Positions 1-8,681 of a stretch of DNA of 64,000 nucleotides are shown here, in pieces (position 1 is the stretch's first letter; each line of letters starts with the position of its first letter). This DNA comes from Solobacterium moorei. Its GTDB lineage: Bacteria > Bacillota_I > Bacilli_A > Erysipelotrichales > Erysipelotrichaceae. Under the pieces are notes generated by a model. The model was given only the letters and a program-made list of their open reading frames with translations, made no database searches and had not been told where the DNA came from. The position numbers and the translations under genes are program-made. Location: NCBI RefSeq assembly GCF_036323475.1, contig NZ_AP028934.1:1240001-1304000 (forward strand), in the 5' to 3' direction.

Positions 1-1
1 A

Positions 2-64
2 GGTTTCTATATGCTAGGAACTAAGAAACAAAGTGAAGAAGAGATTAAGGAGGCGAGCAAATGA
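2..64 (+). CDS. C-terminal end of ABC importer ATPase (partial)
   Basis: An open frame enters from the left edge and ends at TGA 62-64, giving about 20 residues that begin GFYMLGTKK. The stop overlaps the next ATG (ATGA), which indicates translational coupling with the following permease. In BmpA/Nup/RbsA-like importers the ATPase gene normally precedes two permease genes, so this is probably the ATPase tail. The identification rests on context, because no catalytic motif lies inside the window. Confidence 0.55.
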   Translation, partial: GFYMLGTKKQSEEEIKEASK

Positions 65-1149
65 GTACGATGAAAAGAAAGTTTCGTGTTACTGATGATG
101 GACCTTTTGAAGCATTGCGTATTCTAGCTTCCATTGGTATTGCGTTAATTGTAACGCTTGTTGTATTAGCGTTTGTATCAAAACAGCCACTCGCTGATTT
201 TATACGCTTACTGACATATCCACTCAGTAAGCCAAGTTATTTTGGATATGTACTGGTAAAGGTTATTCCTTTAACTTTTGCAGGGCTTGCAACATTACTG
301 TACTTTAGAACAAATTTATTTAATCTAGGTACAGAAGGTGTGTTCTATATCTCTGGTATTGTTGCGACAATATTCGCTATCAATCCAATATTTATGACAG
401 GTAATAGTGTGATAGACTCTATGATTCCAATTGTGATGGCTACTTTATTTGGTGGTGTTATCTCACTTATTCCTGGTCTTATCAGTTTGCGTTATAAAGC
501 CGATGAAATGGTTATTTCACTCATGATGAACAGTATTCTATTTGGTATTGGTTATTTTATCTTGAAGAATTTCTTGGCAGTTGGCGGTGTCAATGGTACA
601 GCTTCTCCAAACTTTATTAAGACAGCTCGTTTACAAAACTTGATTCCAAAGACACAGGTACACACAGGTTTTATCATTATGATAATCGCTGTTATCTTAA
701 TCTATGTTCTTCTTTACAAGACAAAGCTTGGATATGCGATTCGCATGACGGGTATCAATGCTAATTTCGCAAAGTACTCTGGTATGGGTGCGTTCGGCAT
801 GTTTATGGCTGTACACTTCTTAGCAGGTGCACTTGGTGGTATGGGTTCTTCGGTTGAACTATTAGGCATGTATCAGGCATTTACTTGGACAGTACTACCA
901 GGACTTGGATTTACCGGTGCTTTGATGGCAATGCTTGGTAAAAATGATCCAATTGGTGTATTGATTGCAGCGTTTGGTATTAGTTACTTGCGTGCTTCTG
1001 CACAATTATTGGCAAATGACTTACCATATATTGATATCAAGATGATCTCTATTGTAGAAGTAATTCTAACGTTGCTCATTTCCTCTCAGTTCTTCTTGAG
1101 AAAGTGGCGTTCAAGACAACTTCTAAAGGAGGAAAAGAAGAATGGCTAA
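61..1149 (+). CDS. ABC transporter permease, nucleoside/simple-sugar type (NupP/YufP-like)
   Basis: This 362-residue membrane protein has about eight to ten hydrophobic segments. The pattern is that of the BPD_transp_2 permeases: a start with one long TM helix, a central NLFNLGTEGVFYISG stretch and the ADEMVISLMMN segment typical of the YufP/NupP subgroup. Such permeases form a heterodimer with a second permease and take up nucleosides, or sometimes simple sugars or lipids, from a BMP-family lipoprotein. It overlaps the upstream gene by 4 bp and the next permease by 8 bp, with AAAGGAGG upstream of the latter. The substrate cannot be fixed because the binding protein lies outside the window. 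Confidence 0.85.
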   Translation: MSTMKRKFRVTDDGPFEALRILASIGIALIVTLVVLAFVSKQPLADFIRLLTYPLSKPSYFGYVLVKVIPLTFAGLATLLYFRTNLFNLGTEGVFYISGIVATIFAINPIFMTGNSVIDSMIPIVMATLFGGVISLIPGLISLRYKADEMVISLMMNSILFGIGYFILKNFLAVGGVNGTASPNFIKTARLQNLIPKTQVHTGFIIMIIAVILIYVLLYKTKLGYAIRMTGINANFAKYSGMGAFGMFMAVHFLAGALGGMGSSVELLGMYQAFTWTVLPGLGFTGALMAMLGKNDPIGVLIAAFGISYLRASAQLLANDLPYIDIKMISIVEVILTLLISSQFFLRKWRSRQLLKEEKKNG

Positions 1150-2062
1150 TCTATTTAAAGACTTATTGAATGCAAGTTTTATATTCATTGTCATTCGTGT
1201 TGCGGCACCACTTGTATACGCATCTCTTTCTTCCTATGTAGCATCTCTTGCTGGAATTCCTAATATTGCGATTGAAGGTGTTATGAACTTTGCGGCTTTA
1301 TTTGGTGTTTATTTCAGTACGATTTCCGGTTCAGCATGGATTGGTTTATTAGGCGCGATTGCGGTAGGTATTGCCTGTGGTATAGTACTTTCATTCTTTA
1401 CAATTAAGATGAAAGCAAGTCCTATCATGGTAGGTATTGCGCTAAACTTATTCTCGGCAGATTTTGCGATTTACTTATTGTTACTATGGACCGGTTCAAA
1501 GGGAACAACAGCAAGCCTTCCATCAAAAGTTCTTCCAACAATTGACATTCCGTTTATCAAGGATATTCCAGTTCTTGGCGATATTGTTAGTGGACATTAT
1601 TTCTTAACATATATATGCTTACTATTAACAGTCCTATTATTTATTCTTGTCTATAAGACACCGTTTGGCTTACGCATGAAGGCTTGTGGTCTTGATGCGC
1701 ATGCGGCTGAATCTGTAGGTATCAAGGTAAATCGTGTACGTACGATTGCGGCAGTGATATCATGTTTCTTAGCTGCTTTAGGTGGTGCATATCTTTCTAT
1801 GGGATATATGTCATTCTATTCTAGCAACATGGTCGCATCTCGTGGATGGATTGGTATTGCGGCTGCAGCCGTAGGTGGAAATAACCTTGGTATTGTAGTA
1901 TTTGTGACGATGATTTTCTCAGTTGCACAAGCGATTGTAAATGTGCTGTTGCTAGAAGGCTTACCATCGGAATTAGTAAATATTATTCCTTACGTATCCG
2001 TATTGGTAATCTTGATTATCATCGGTATTCGTACAAAGAAACAACTAAAAGCGAAAGCATAG
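1142..2062 (+). CDS. ABC transporter permease, nucleoside/simple-sugar type (NupQ/YufQ-like)
   Basis: This 306-residue polytopic protein is the second permease of the importer. It begins with a short amphipathic stretch, then the SLAGIPNIAIEGVMNFAALFGV segment and the KASPIMVGIALNL segment that mark YufQ/NupQ proteins. Later loops hold CGLDAHAAESVGIKVNRVR, the likely coupling region facing the ATPase. Its start overlaps the preceding permease by 8 bp, so the two are very likely made in equal amounts. It is the last gene of the operon: a hairpin followed by a T stretch begins 22 bp after its stop. Confidence 0.85.
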   Translation: MANLFKDLLNASFIFIVIRVAAPLVYASLSSYVASLAGIPNIAIEGVMNFAALFGVYFSTISGSAWIGLLGAIAVGIACGIVLSFFTIKMKASPIMVGIALNLFSADFAIYLLLLWTGSKGTTASLPSKVLPTIDIPFIKDIPVLGDIVSGHYFLTYICLLLTVLLFILVYKTPFGLRMKACGLDAHAAESVGIKVNRVRTIAAVISCFLAALGGAYLSMGYMSFYSSNMVASRGWIGIAAAAVGGNNLGIVVFVTMIFSVAQAIVNVLLLEGLPSELVNIIPYVSVLVILIIIGIRTKKQLKAKA

Positions 2063-2083
2063 TTTTTTGATTCATTCGCTATG

Positions 2084-2111
2084 AAGGCAGACTATAAAAG
2101 GTCTGTCTTTT
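2084..2111 (+). terminator. Rho-independent terminator after ABC importer operon
   Basis: Nine-pair stem AAGGCAGAC / GTCTGTCTT with one G-T pair, an 8-nt loop, and TTTT at the 3' side. It closes the importer operon. Confidence 0.65.
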
Positions 2112-2133
2112 AGTTGATTTCTATATTCCGTTG

Positions 2134-2162
2134 TTTCAACATTTCATGTTTTAGTTTAAAAT
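2134..2162 (+). promoter_or_regulatory. Sigma-A promoter of phosphoglucomutase gene
   Basis: TTTCAA at 2134-2139 and TAAAAT at 2157-2162 are separated by 17 bp. The predicted start lies about 24 bp before the ATG, leaving room for the GGAGGG ribosome site at 2178. Confidence 0.5.
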
Positions 2163-2192
2163 GGAGATACATAATCGGAGGGTTAAAAAATA

Positions 2193-3887
2193 ATGGATTA
2201 TAAACAAAGATATGAAGAATGGGTTCAAATGCTACCTGAGGGTGACCCCCTGAAAGATGAATTGTTGGCTATCAAGGATGATGACAATGAAATCAAAGAA
2301 CGTTTTTATCAAAATTTAGCATTTGGCACTGCTGGTTTACGTGGCATTGTTGGTGCTGGTACAAACCGCATGAACTTCTATACAGTTGGTAAAGCAAGCC
2401 AAGGTGTTGCAGAATACATCTGTGCACAAGGTCAAGAAGCGATGGATAAGGGTATTGTTATTGCGCATGACCCAAGACATTTTTCAAAGGAATTCTCACA
2501 ATTATCTGCTGGCATTTTCGCAGCTAACGGAATTAAGACCTATGTATTTCCAGATTTACGTCCAACGCCTGAACTTGCGTTTATGATTCGTAAGTTAGGT
2601 ACAACATCTGGTATTAACATTACTGCTTCTCATAATCCGAAGGAGTATAATGGCTATAAAGCTTATTGGAGTGATGGCTGTCAAGTAAGTAGTACTGTTG
2701 CGGATGGCATGGAAGAAAGAATCAACGCAGTTGATATCTGGAATGGTATTAAGAAGTCCGACTTCAATGAAGGCGTATCTTCTGGCAAGATTGTTGTATT
2801 ATCAGAAGAATATGACCGTGCATATCTAGATCTTGTGGAAAGTCTAGCAATTCATAGTGGTGATGAAATTGACTTAGATATTCCACTTGTATATACACCG
2901 TTAAATGGTGCAGGCTCTATTCCATTTGCGACTATGATGAAGGATCGCGGATTTACCAACTGGCATATCGTACCAGAACAGAAGGATCCAGATCCAGACT
3001 TTACAACAGTAGGTTATCCTAACCCCGAAAGTCCTGCAGCCTTTAAGATGAGTGAAGAACTTGGTAAGAAGGTTGGTGCAGAACTATTGATGGCTACAGA
3101 CCCAGATAGTGACCGTTTCGCAATTGAATTGCGTGATGATGATGGTAACTATATTCCATTAAATGGTAACCAGACAGGATACTTATTAGTAAACTACATT
3201 TTAGAAGGGCATAAGAGTGCTGGAACATTACCTGAAAAGGGTGTCATGATTAAGTCTATCGTTACTTCTACAATGAGTACTGTCATGGCAAATGCGTATG
3301 GCGTTGATATGTATGAAGCATTAACAGGTTTCAAGAACATCTGCGGACGTATTCCTGCACTACTTGAACAGGGCTACACATATCTATTTGGTTATGAAGA
3401 GTCTGTAGGCTATGCGGCAAGTGTAGATATCCGTGATAAGGATGGTATTTCTGCTGGTATGTTAGTAGCAGAAGCTGCTGCTTACTATCGCAAACAAGGT
3501 AAGACATTATGGAATGTATTACAGGAACTCTACGAGAAATATGGCTTCTATGCGGAAGATGAACCAAACCTTGTATTAGAAGGTATCGCTGGAGCAGAAC
3601 GTATCAAGCGTATGATGGTTTCTATCAGAAACAATCTTCCAACAGAAGTTGCTGGCTACAAAGTAGAGAAGGTAATTGACTACTTGCATGGATATGAAGA
3701 TATTCCAGCATCTAATGTATTACGTTTCTACTTAGATAACGATAGTTGGTTTGCGGTACGTCCATCAGGAACAGAGCCAAAGATCAAGTTCTACTTCTAT
3801 ACAAAGCAAGCTTCCCGAGAAGAAGCACTTACGGTAAATGCAAAGATCAAGGAAGCAGTATTAGATATTGTAAATGCAATTGAATAA
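2193..3887 (+). CDS. pgcA: Phosphoglucomutase/phosphomannomutase (alpha-D-phosphohexomutase)
   Basis: This cytosolic enzyme interconverts glucose-1-phosphate and glucose-6-phosphate (and possibly the mannose forms), feeding UDP-glucose synthesis and glycolipid or wall polymer synthesis. It is 564 residues long, normal for the PgcA group. The four family signatures are present in order: the phosphoserine loop TASHNPKEY (Ser146), the Mg-binding loop DPDSDR (303-308), the sugar loop GYEESVGY and the phosphate loop RPSGTEPK near the C terminus. GGAGGG precedes the ATG by about 9 bases. It stands alone, with its own promoter and a strong terminator that overlaps its stop codon. Specificity between glucose and mannose cannot be decided from sequence. 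Confidence 0.9.
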   Translation: MDYKQRYEEWVQMLPEGDPLKDELLAIKDDDNEIKERFYQNLAFGTAGLRGIVGAGTNRMNFYTVGKASQGVAEYICAQGQEAMDKGIVIAHDPRHFSKEFSQLSAGIFAANGIKTYVFPDLRPTPELAFMIRKLGTTSGINITASHNPKEYNGYKAYWSDGCQVSSTVADGMEERINAVDIWNGIKKSDFNEGVSSGKIVVLSEEYDRAYLDLVESLAIHSGDEIDLDIPLVYTPLNGAGSIPFATMMKDRGFTNWHIVPEQKDPDPDFTTVGYPNPESPAAFKMSEELGKKVGAELLMATDPDSDRFAIELRDDDGNYIPLNGNQTGYLLVNYILEGHKSAGTLPEKGVMIKSIVTSTMSTVMANAYGVDMYEALTGFKNICGRIPALLEQGYTYLFGYEESVGYAASVDIRDKDGISAGMLVAEAAAYYRKQGKTLWNVLQELYEKYGFYAEDEPNLVLEGIAGAERIKRMMVSIRNNLPTEVAGYKVEKVIDYLHGYEDIPASNVLRFYLDNDSWFAVRPSGTEPKIKFYFYTKQASREEALTVNAKIKEAVLDIVNAIE

Positions 3888-3909
3888 AGATACCTTAGGG
3901 TATCTTTTT
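3886..3909 (+). terminator. Rho-independent terminator overlapping the pgcA stop codon
   Basis: Perfect nine-pair stem AAAGATACC / GGTATCTTT with a TTAG loop, followed by TTTTT. The first base of the stem lies inside the TAA stop codon. Confidence 0.85.
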
Positions 3910-3942
3910 CTAACTTATGGTAAAATATTGTGGGTGATAACT

Positions 3943-4260
3943 ATGAAAAAGAAAACAAAACAAGTACAACGTATTGAAACAATGGAAGCGAATATGAACG
4001 AAGTGACTGCCGTTCTAGAAGAAACAATCAAGGCAACCAAGAAATTAAAATGTGTTATGAAAAAATATGATGCTGTTAGTAAGTATTACAGCAGCCAAGA
4101 TTGGTTTGATGATGCACAAGCACACAGCGCAGGAAAACTTCCTGAAGATTTAGTTTGTGGTGTTCTATCAGAAGATCTTGCGTACAATATGTTTGGTGAT
4201 ATGTATCAGTATGCATTATCACAGCTTGAGTTTGTAACAAACTTCTTAAAGAAACACTAA
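3943..4260 (+). CDS. DUF4298-family small protein
   Basis: This 105-residue, mostly helical protein has the features of DUF4298: an N-terminal charged helix (RIETMEANMNEV), a KYDAVSKYYSSQDWFDD segment and the signature LPEDLVCGVLSEDLAYN. The function is unknown. The frame is open further upstream, but the ATG at 3943 is preferred because it follows an extended -10 box (TGGTAAAAT, 3918-3926) and a GGGTG ribosome site and lies after the pgcA terminator. It is followed 24 bp later by another uncharacterised gene and then lspA, so it may begin that operon. Confidence 0.75.
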   Translation: MKKKTKQVQRIETMEANMNEVTAVLEETIKATKKLKCVMKKYDAVSKYYSSQDWFDDAQAHSAGKLPEDLVCGVLSEDLAYNMFGDMYQYALSQLEFVTNFLKKH

Positions 4261-4284
4261 AGTATTTTATAGGAGGATGTTAAA

Positions 4285-4830
4285 ATGAGTAACATGAATA
4301 AAAATACTACACATATAATTTTTCAAGTTGGTCAAAAATATCCTTCTTGTGAAAATGGAATTTGGGTTGATTTTAAAGAAGATACATTCTTATTTGTAGT
4401 AAAGGATGATGTTTGGACATCAGAGGAACTAGGTAGATTAAAGACATCGGATGTGACAGTATCCTTTATCCAAAAGGGTATTATCGATGCATTCATATTA
4501 GAGATATTTGATTGCTTGGAGGCTAGTGATTTACCATTCTACGCTAAGGATGGAGATATAGAATTTATTGAAGCAATCAAATCAAAGCATCTTTTCGGAT
4601 TTGAGATAGTCTTTGTGAACGTAAATGATGAAGTTGTAGCAGTACGACATGAAGCATTCACCAAAGAAGAATCAACGCTATTACACGAGAAGCTGCAAAA
4701 GAGATTGGTGGAAGAAACGGACGGATTAATGTTTGAAGTAGCATATGAAAAGTTAATTTCTCGCTTTGAACCATTTGAACTAATAGAGTTTGCATTATTT
4801 ACAAAGAAGTGTAGTTTACGAAAGAATTGA
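4285..4830 (+). CDS. Hypothetical protein, unrecognised
   Basis: This 181-residue soluble protein starts after a good AGGAGG site. It is acidic and mixed alpha/beta, with no signal peptide, TM helix, cysteine cluster or nucleotide-binding motif. I do not recognise the family. Features that could help a search are the N-terminal FQVGQKYPSC segment, the central GDIEFIEAIKS segment and the C-terminal LISRFEPFELIEFALF segment. It ends 7 bp before the lspA start and is preceded by the DUF4298 gene, so it is probably co-transcribed with lspA. That position hints at, but does not prove, an envelope-related role. Confidence 0.6.
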   Translation: MSNMNKNTTHIIFQVGQKYPSCENGIWVDFKEDTFLFVVKDDVWTSEELGRLKTSDVTVSFIQKGIIDAFILEIFDCLEASDLPFYAKDGDIEFIEAIKSKHLFGFEIVFVNVNDEVVAVRHEAFTKEESTLLHEKLQKRLVEETDGLMFEVAYEKLISRFEPFELIEFALFTKKCSLRKN

Positions 4831-4837
4831 GGTCGTT

Positions 4838-5305
4838 ATGGTTTATATCGGTATTATTATTGTTACAGTATTTATTGATTTATATTCAAAGATGTGGGCA
4901 GCTAGTTTAGGCTTGTTCCATGATATCCCTGTAATTGAAGGTTTCTTTCATATTACATACGTACAAAACACCGGTATGGCATGGTCATTGCTATCTGGAC
5001 AACAGGGCGTACTTGCACTCGTTGCGGCAGTGGCGATTGGTCTTATGAGTTGGTATCTATTTGTAAAGAAACCAGATATTTTAACAGGAGTATCTCTTGC
5101 ACTGATGATAGGTGGTGCGGCAGGGAATTTGATGGATCGTCTATTCTTAAATTATGTAAGAGACTTCTTAAATTTCTATATTTTTGGCTATGATTTCCCA
5201 GTGTTTAATGTTGCGGACATGGCTTTATGTATTGGTGTATTTTTATTGCTAATCGCAACATGGAAGGAAGAGAAAAATGGCAAAACAAACGTGGATCGTA
5301 AGTGA
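4838..5305 (+). CDS. lspA: Lipoprotein signal peptidase (signal peptidase II)
   Basis: This 155-residue membrane aspartyl protease with four TM helices cleaves the signal peptide of diacylglyceryl-prolipoproteins. Conserved family segments are DLYSK in the first loop, NTGMAWS, GGAAGNLMDR (first catalytic Asp) and FPVFNVADMA (second catalytic Asp). The ATG at 4838 is chosen because it follows a GAGGT site by a few bases and gives the usual length; an upstream in-frame ATG would lie inside the preceding gene. Its 3' end overlaps the pseudouridine synthase by 29 bp, the same lspA-rluD-like pairing as in Bacillus. Substrates in this window include the esterase at 7532 and the foldase at 54632. 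Confidence 0.93.
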   Translation: MVYIGIIIVTVFIDLYSKMWAASLGLFHDIPVIEGFFHITYVQNTGMAWSLLSGQQGVLALVAAVAIGLMSWYLFVKKPDILTGVSLALMIGGAAGNLMDRLFLNYVRDFLNFYIFGYDFPVFNVADMALCIGVFLLLIATWKEEKNGKTNVDRK

Positions 5306-6191
5306 AGATACAAAAGAAAGATTGGATAAATATCTCAGTTCCAATACGGAATTATCTAGAACACGTGTTCAACAGCTCGCAGATGACGGCATGATTTTTG
5401 TTAACGGAAAAGTCGCAAAGAGTTCATCGAAGGTTGTAACTGGAGATGAAATCAGTTGTGATATACCGGAAGATCGTCCAGTTGATATTCTACCGGAAAA
5501 TATTCCATTAGATATTTTGTATGAAGATCATGACATTATCGTTATCAATAAGCCAAAGGGCATGGTTGTTCATCCAGCACCTGGTAATTATTCTAATACG
5601 ATGGTGAACGCATTGCTTTATCATTGTAAAGATTTATCTGGTATCAACGGTGTGATCCGTCCAGGCATCGTTCATCGTATCGATAAAGATACGACAGGCT
5701 GTATTGTGGCATGTAAGAATGATAAAGCACACGAAGCGATTGCCAAGCAGTTAGAGAATAAGACTTGTCATCGTGTCTATAAGACAATCGTCGTTGGAAA
5801 TATCACACATGATGATGGTTTGATTGATGCGCCGATTGGACGTGATCCGCGTGACCGTCAGCGTATGAAGGTTACTGAAGAAAATAGTCGTGACGCAAGG
5901 ACACATTTTCATGTATTAGAGCGGTTCAATGTGGCAACTTACCTAGAATGTCGTTTAGAAACAGGAAGAACACATCAAATCAGAGCACATATGAAATATA
6001 TCAATCATCCTGTTATGGGTGATGATAAATATGGAAAACCTTGTCCATACATGGATACACAAGGACAAGTACTACACGCTAGTGAGTTAACGCTGGTTCA
6101 TCCAACAACAGGAGAAACAATGACATTCCATGCACCACTACCATCATACTTTGAAAAATTACTTGAGATTTTACGTAAGAGGGTAGCCTAA
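5277..6191 (+). CDS. RluA/RluD-family 23S rRNA pseudouridine synthase
   Basis: This 304-residue enzyme isomerises uridine to pseudouridine in rRNA. An N-terminal S4 RNA-binding domain (about residues 12-75, with SRTRVQQLADDG) is followed by the catalytic domain, whose signature GIVHRIDKDTTG contains the catalytic Asp. The C-terminal part holds the LETGRTHQIRAH segment typical of the RluA group. It starts within lspA (29-bp overlap) and its TAA shares a base with the next ATG. By position it matches ylyB of Bacillus. The exact target uridines cannot be read from sequence. Confidence 0.9.
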   Translation: MAKQTWIVSEDTKERLDKYLSSNTELSRTRVQQLADDGMIFVNGKVAKSSSKVVTGDEISCDIPEDRPVDILPENIPLDILYEDHDIIVINKPKGMVVHPAPGNYSNTMVNALLYHCKDLSGINGVIRPGIVHRIDKDTTGCIVACKNDKAHEAIAKQLENKTCHRVYKTIVVGNITHDDGLIDAPIGRDPRDRQRMKVTEENSRDARTHFHVLERFNVATYLECRLETGRTHQIRAHMKYINHPVMGDDKYGKPCPYMDTQGQVLHASELTLVHPTTGETMTFHAPLPSYFEKLLEILRKRVA

Positions 6192-6991
6192 TGAAACAAA
6201 GAAAGACAATTGCGACAAATATCATTATCGCAATATGTTTTGGGGTATGGGTGTTTATTCAACTGTTTCCAAGTGATAGTACGATTACAAACGCAATATT
6301 AATTGGTGCTTTCTATAAACCCTTTGTTTTAGCTGGAGAATATTGGCGTCTATTGACAGCAGGTTTTGTCCATGTTCATCTATGGCATTTAGCTATGAAC
6401 ATGATGGCATTATTATCGCTTGGCAAAATCTTTGAACCGTTACTAGGAATTAAAAGATACCTGATGATACTAATACCTTCGATTGTTGTAGGATCCTTAT
6501 TTGTGCTAACTTCGCCAGAAAATAGTTTTGTGGTAGGACTTTCTGGTGGGATCTATGGATTACTCGCGGCTTATGTGACATTGATTTTACGTACAGGTGG
6601 TTGGAAAATGCCTCCAGTACGAGCAGCACTAATAAATATGTTGTTTATCAATCTTTTATTGAATTTCTTACCGAATATTTCTGTGCATGCTCATTTGGGT
6701 GGCTTTGTGACAGGACTTATGATGTATGGCATTATCACAACAGATAAAGCAGAGATTCATAAATGCGTAAATTATGGTGTTGCACTTGTTGGACTTATTG
6801 GAGTGCTATGTTTTATCTCTTGGCAAAATCGTACTATCCCAACACGTTCTCGTTATCTAGGTACAGATTTAAATGTATTACAAATTTTAAATGATGGTCC
6901 ATTGCATAAGTATTCTTATTTCTTAGCCGAAAGATTGGATGTGGTATATGGATTAGATGATGGATTCGTACGGGTACTAGGAAAGGAATAA
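6191..6991 (+). CDS. Rhomboid-family intramembrane serine protease
   Basis: This 266-residue protein has six or seven TM segments and the rhomboid hallmarks: HVHLWHLAMNM in helix 2, the serine motif GLSGGIYG in helix 4 and the histidine motif HAHLGGFVTG in helix 6. These make up the Ser-His catalytic dyad that cleaves TM substrates within the membrane. There is no N-terminal TPR or Zn domain, so it is a minimal rhomboid with a short C-terminal tail of about 60 residues outside the core. It overlaps the upstream gene by 1 bp and precedes the dCMP deaminase gene by 3 bp, so it is inside an operon. Substrate unknown. Confidence 0.88.
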   Translation: MKQRKTIATNIIIAICFGVWVFIQLFPSDSTITNAILIGAFYKPFVLAGEYWRLLTAGFVHVHLWHLAMNMMALLSLGKIFEPLLGIKRYLMILIPSIVVGSLFVLTSPENSFVVGLSGGIYGLLAAYVTLILRTGGWKMPPVRAALINMLFINLLLNFLPNISVHAHLGGFVTGLMMYGIITTDKAEIHKCVNYGVALVGLIGVLCFISWQNRTIPTRSRYLGTDLNVLQILNDGPLHKYSYFLAERLDVVYGLDDGFVRVLGKE

Positions 6992-6994
6992 GCT

Positions 6995-7489
6995 ATGACA
7001 AAAAAAGAAAACATCTTAAGTTGGGACGAATACTTTATGGGCCTTGCCCATTTATCAGCCTTACGTTCAAAAGATCCTAATACGAAGGTGGGAGCTGCTA
7101 TCGTGGATGACAATCATCGTGTTGTGTCTGTTGGCTACAATGGGTTTCCGAAAGGATGTTCAGATGAAGTTTTCCCTTGGGGACGTGATGGTGATACTTT
7201 AGATTCCAAGTATGCCTTTGTCGTGCATGCGGAGCTGAATGCAATCTTAAACTCTAAGTGGCCAGTTGTAGGATGTACCATTTATGTATCGTTATTCCCA
7301 TGTAATGAATGTGCGAAAGCAATTATTCAATCGGGTATTCATCGTATTGTCTATGAATCAGATAAGTATAATGGTGTAGATACCAATATTGCTAGCAAGC
7401 GTATGTTAAAAGCTGCTGGTGTAGAGTTAGTACAGCTCAAAGATACAATTCATTTAAGTGTTGAAAAGATTCCAAATCCAGAATTATAG
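6995..7489 (+). CDS. comEB: Deoxycytidylate (dCMP) deaminase, ComEB-like
   Basis: This 164-residue zinc enzyme converts dCMP to dUMP for dTMP synthesis. The zinc motifs HAELNAIL (His plus catalytic Glu) and PCNECAKAI (two Cys) are intact, as is the N-terminal segment SKDPNTKVGAAIV. The C-terminal segment YESDKYNGVDTNIASKRML matches dCMP deaminases rather than RibD or tRNA deaminases. It is the last gene of the lspA-led operon; a hairpin lies across its stop codon. The name ComEB refers to its family placement and does not imply a competence role here. Confidence 0.88.
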   Translation: MTKKENILSWDEYFMGLAHLSALRSKDPNTKVGAAIVDDNHRVVSVGYNGFPKGCSDEVFPWGRDGDTLDSKYAFVVHAELNAILNSKWPVVGCTIYVSLFPCNECAKAIIQSGIHRIVYESDKYNGVDTNIASKRMLKAAGVELVQLKDTIHLSVEKIPNPEL

Positions 7490-7511
7490 AAGATTTGGAA
7501 TCTTCTCTCTT
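7466..7511 (+). terminator. Terminator-like hairpin across the comEB stop codon
   Basis: Arms AAGATTCCAAATC and GATTTGGAATCTT form a perfect 13-bp stem with a 13-nt loop that holds the stop codon, followed by a T/C-rich stretch. The T run is interrupted, so efficiency is uncertain. Confidence 0.55.
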
Positions 7512-7531
7512 TCTAATGAAAGAAGGTAAAG

Positions 7532-8614
7532 ATGAAGAAATTAATAATCGTAATCCTACTATTGACTTCAATACTAGTAGGATGTACGACAAGAGAATTA
7601 TCAAACGAAACGGATACAGAAGAGCTCGTGTTTCAACCATGCCAAGAAATACAGAAGGACTCATCTATCCCATTAGAAATACAAACTGTCCCTACAGATT
7701 ATATGAAACCTGCAAGACAGCAGGGAAAAGTTGTACGTTTTGATTACATGACGAATACCTATGACTATCAAGGTAGAGTCATGAAGAAATATGCGTATGT
7801 ATATATTCCGTATGGATATGAAACGAGTACAGAGCGATATGATGTTGTCTATATCATGCATGGTCATACTGGGGATGTGACATCCTTTCCTGGCGAATTA
7901 GATAATTTAGCAGATATTAAAAATGTAATTGATCATCTGACTGAAAATAAAGAGATGAAGCCGATGCTAATGGTATTTGCGTCTTATTATCACGATAATG
8001 TTGATATGGATACAGATGATTATGATGCAAGTCTTACGGAAGTTTTTGGTAAAGAGTTGCAGAATGATTTGATACCACAATTCGAAAATGCATATCGTAC
8101 ATATGCTAGCTCTACGACTGAAGAAGATTTAATAGCTTCTAGAGACCATCGTATCTTCTTGGGCTTTTCTATGGGTGCTGTCACAACATGGTATCGGATG
8201 ATGGATAGCATGAGATACTTTAGATACTATGTGCCATTTAGCGGATCGTTATATTGGGGCAATCATACAACAGTAGATCAATATGAACGTGATAATCCAA
8301 GTTGGATTGCACAATTATTAGAAAATGCAATCACCGCACAAGGATATACAGCGGATGACTTTTATGTATTAGCTCTTACAGGCACAAAGGATTTTGCGTA
8401 TCGAACGGTTAAGATGCAGATAGAAGATATGAAGCAACATCCAGATATGTTCCATTATGATAGTGATGCAGTAAAAGGAAATTTTACATTATTGCTAGCA
8501 GAGAATGAAGAACATGACTATCATGCGAAAAGATTGTATATCTTTAACGCTTTACCAATTCTTAGTCAGATGATAGCGAAGCGGGATATGTCAAGTTCTG
8601 CAATTCATTATTGA
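7532..8614 (+). CDS. Secreted lipoprotein esterase, alpha/beta hydrolase (Esterase D / CE1-like)
   Basis: This 360-residue protein starts with a lipoprotein signal (KKLIIVILLLTSILVGC, lipobox LVGC, Cys at about residue 18), so it should be anchored on the outer face of the membrane after cleavage by LspA. The mature part is an alpha/beta hydrolase: the oxyanion segment MHGHTGD, the nucleophile elbow GFSMGA (catalytic Ser) and a late HDYHAK with the likely catalytic His. This resembles putative esterases that trim acyl or feruloyl groups from polysaccharides. An AAAGAAGG ribosome site precedes the ATG. It is separated from comEB by a hairpin and followed by a new promoter overlapping its stop, so it is probably monocistronic. 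Substrate is not known. Confidence 0.82.
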   Translation: MKKLIIVILLLTSILVGCTTRELSNETDTEELVFQPCQEIQKDSSIPLEIQTVPTDYMKPARQQGKVVRFDYMTNTYDYQGRVMKKYAYVYIPYGYETSTERYDVVYIMHGHTGDVTSFPGELDNLADIKNVIDHLTENKEMKPMLMVFASYYHDNVDMDTDDYDASLTEVFGKELQNDLIPQFENAYRTYASSTTEEDLIASRDHRIFLGFSMGAVTTWYRMMDSMRYFRYYVPFSGSLYWGNHTTVDQYERDNPSWIAQLLENAITAQGYTADDFYVLALTGTKDFAYRTVKMQIEDMKQHPDMFHYDSDAVKGNFTLLLAENEEHDYHAKRLYIFNALPILSQMIAKRDMSSSAIHY

Positions 8615-8671
8615 CGAATAGGATTGGATATTGTATCCTAATTAACAGAAAAAAACAGGCTTTAATATAGT
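8611..8671 (+). promoter_or_regulatory. Tandem promoters of the symporter-pyrF-pyrE operon
   Basis: Promoter P1: TTGACG (8611-8616), 17 bp, TATCCT (8634-8639), with its -35 box overlapping the esterase stop codon. Promoter P2: TTAACA (8642-8647), 18 bp, TATAGT (8666-8671). Starts are expected near 8646 and 8678. Both drive a leader that ends in a terminator hairpin just before the symporter gene. The box matches were read directly; which promoter is used is inference. Confidence 0.55.
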
Positions 8672-8681
8672 ACGAGATACT

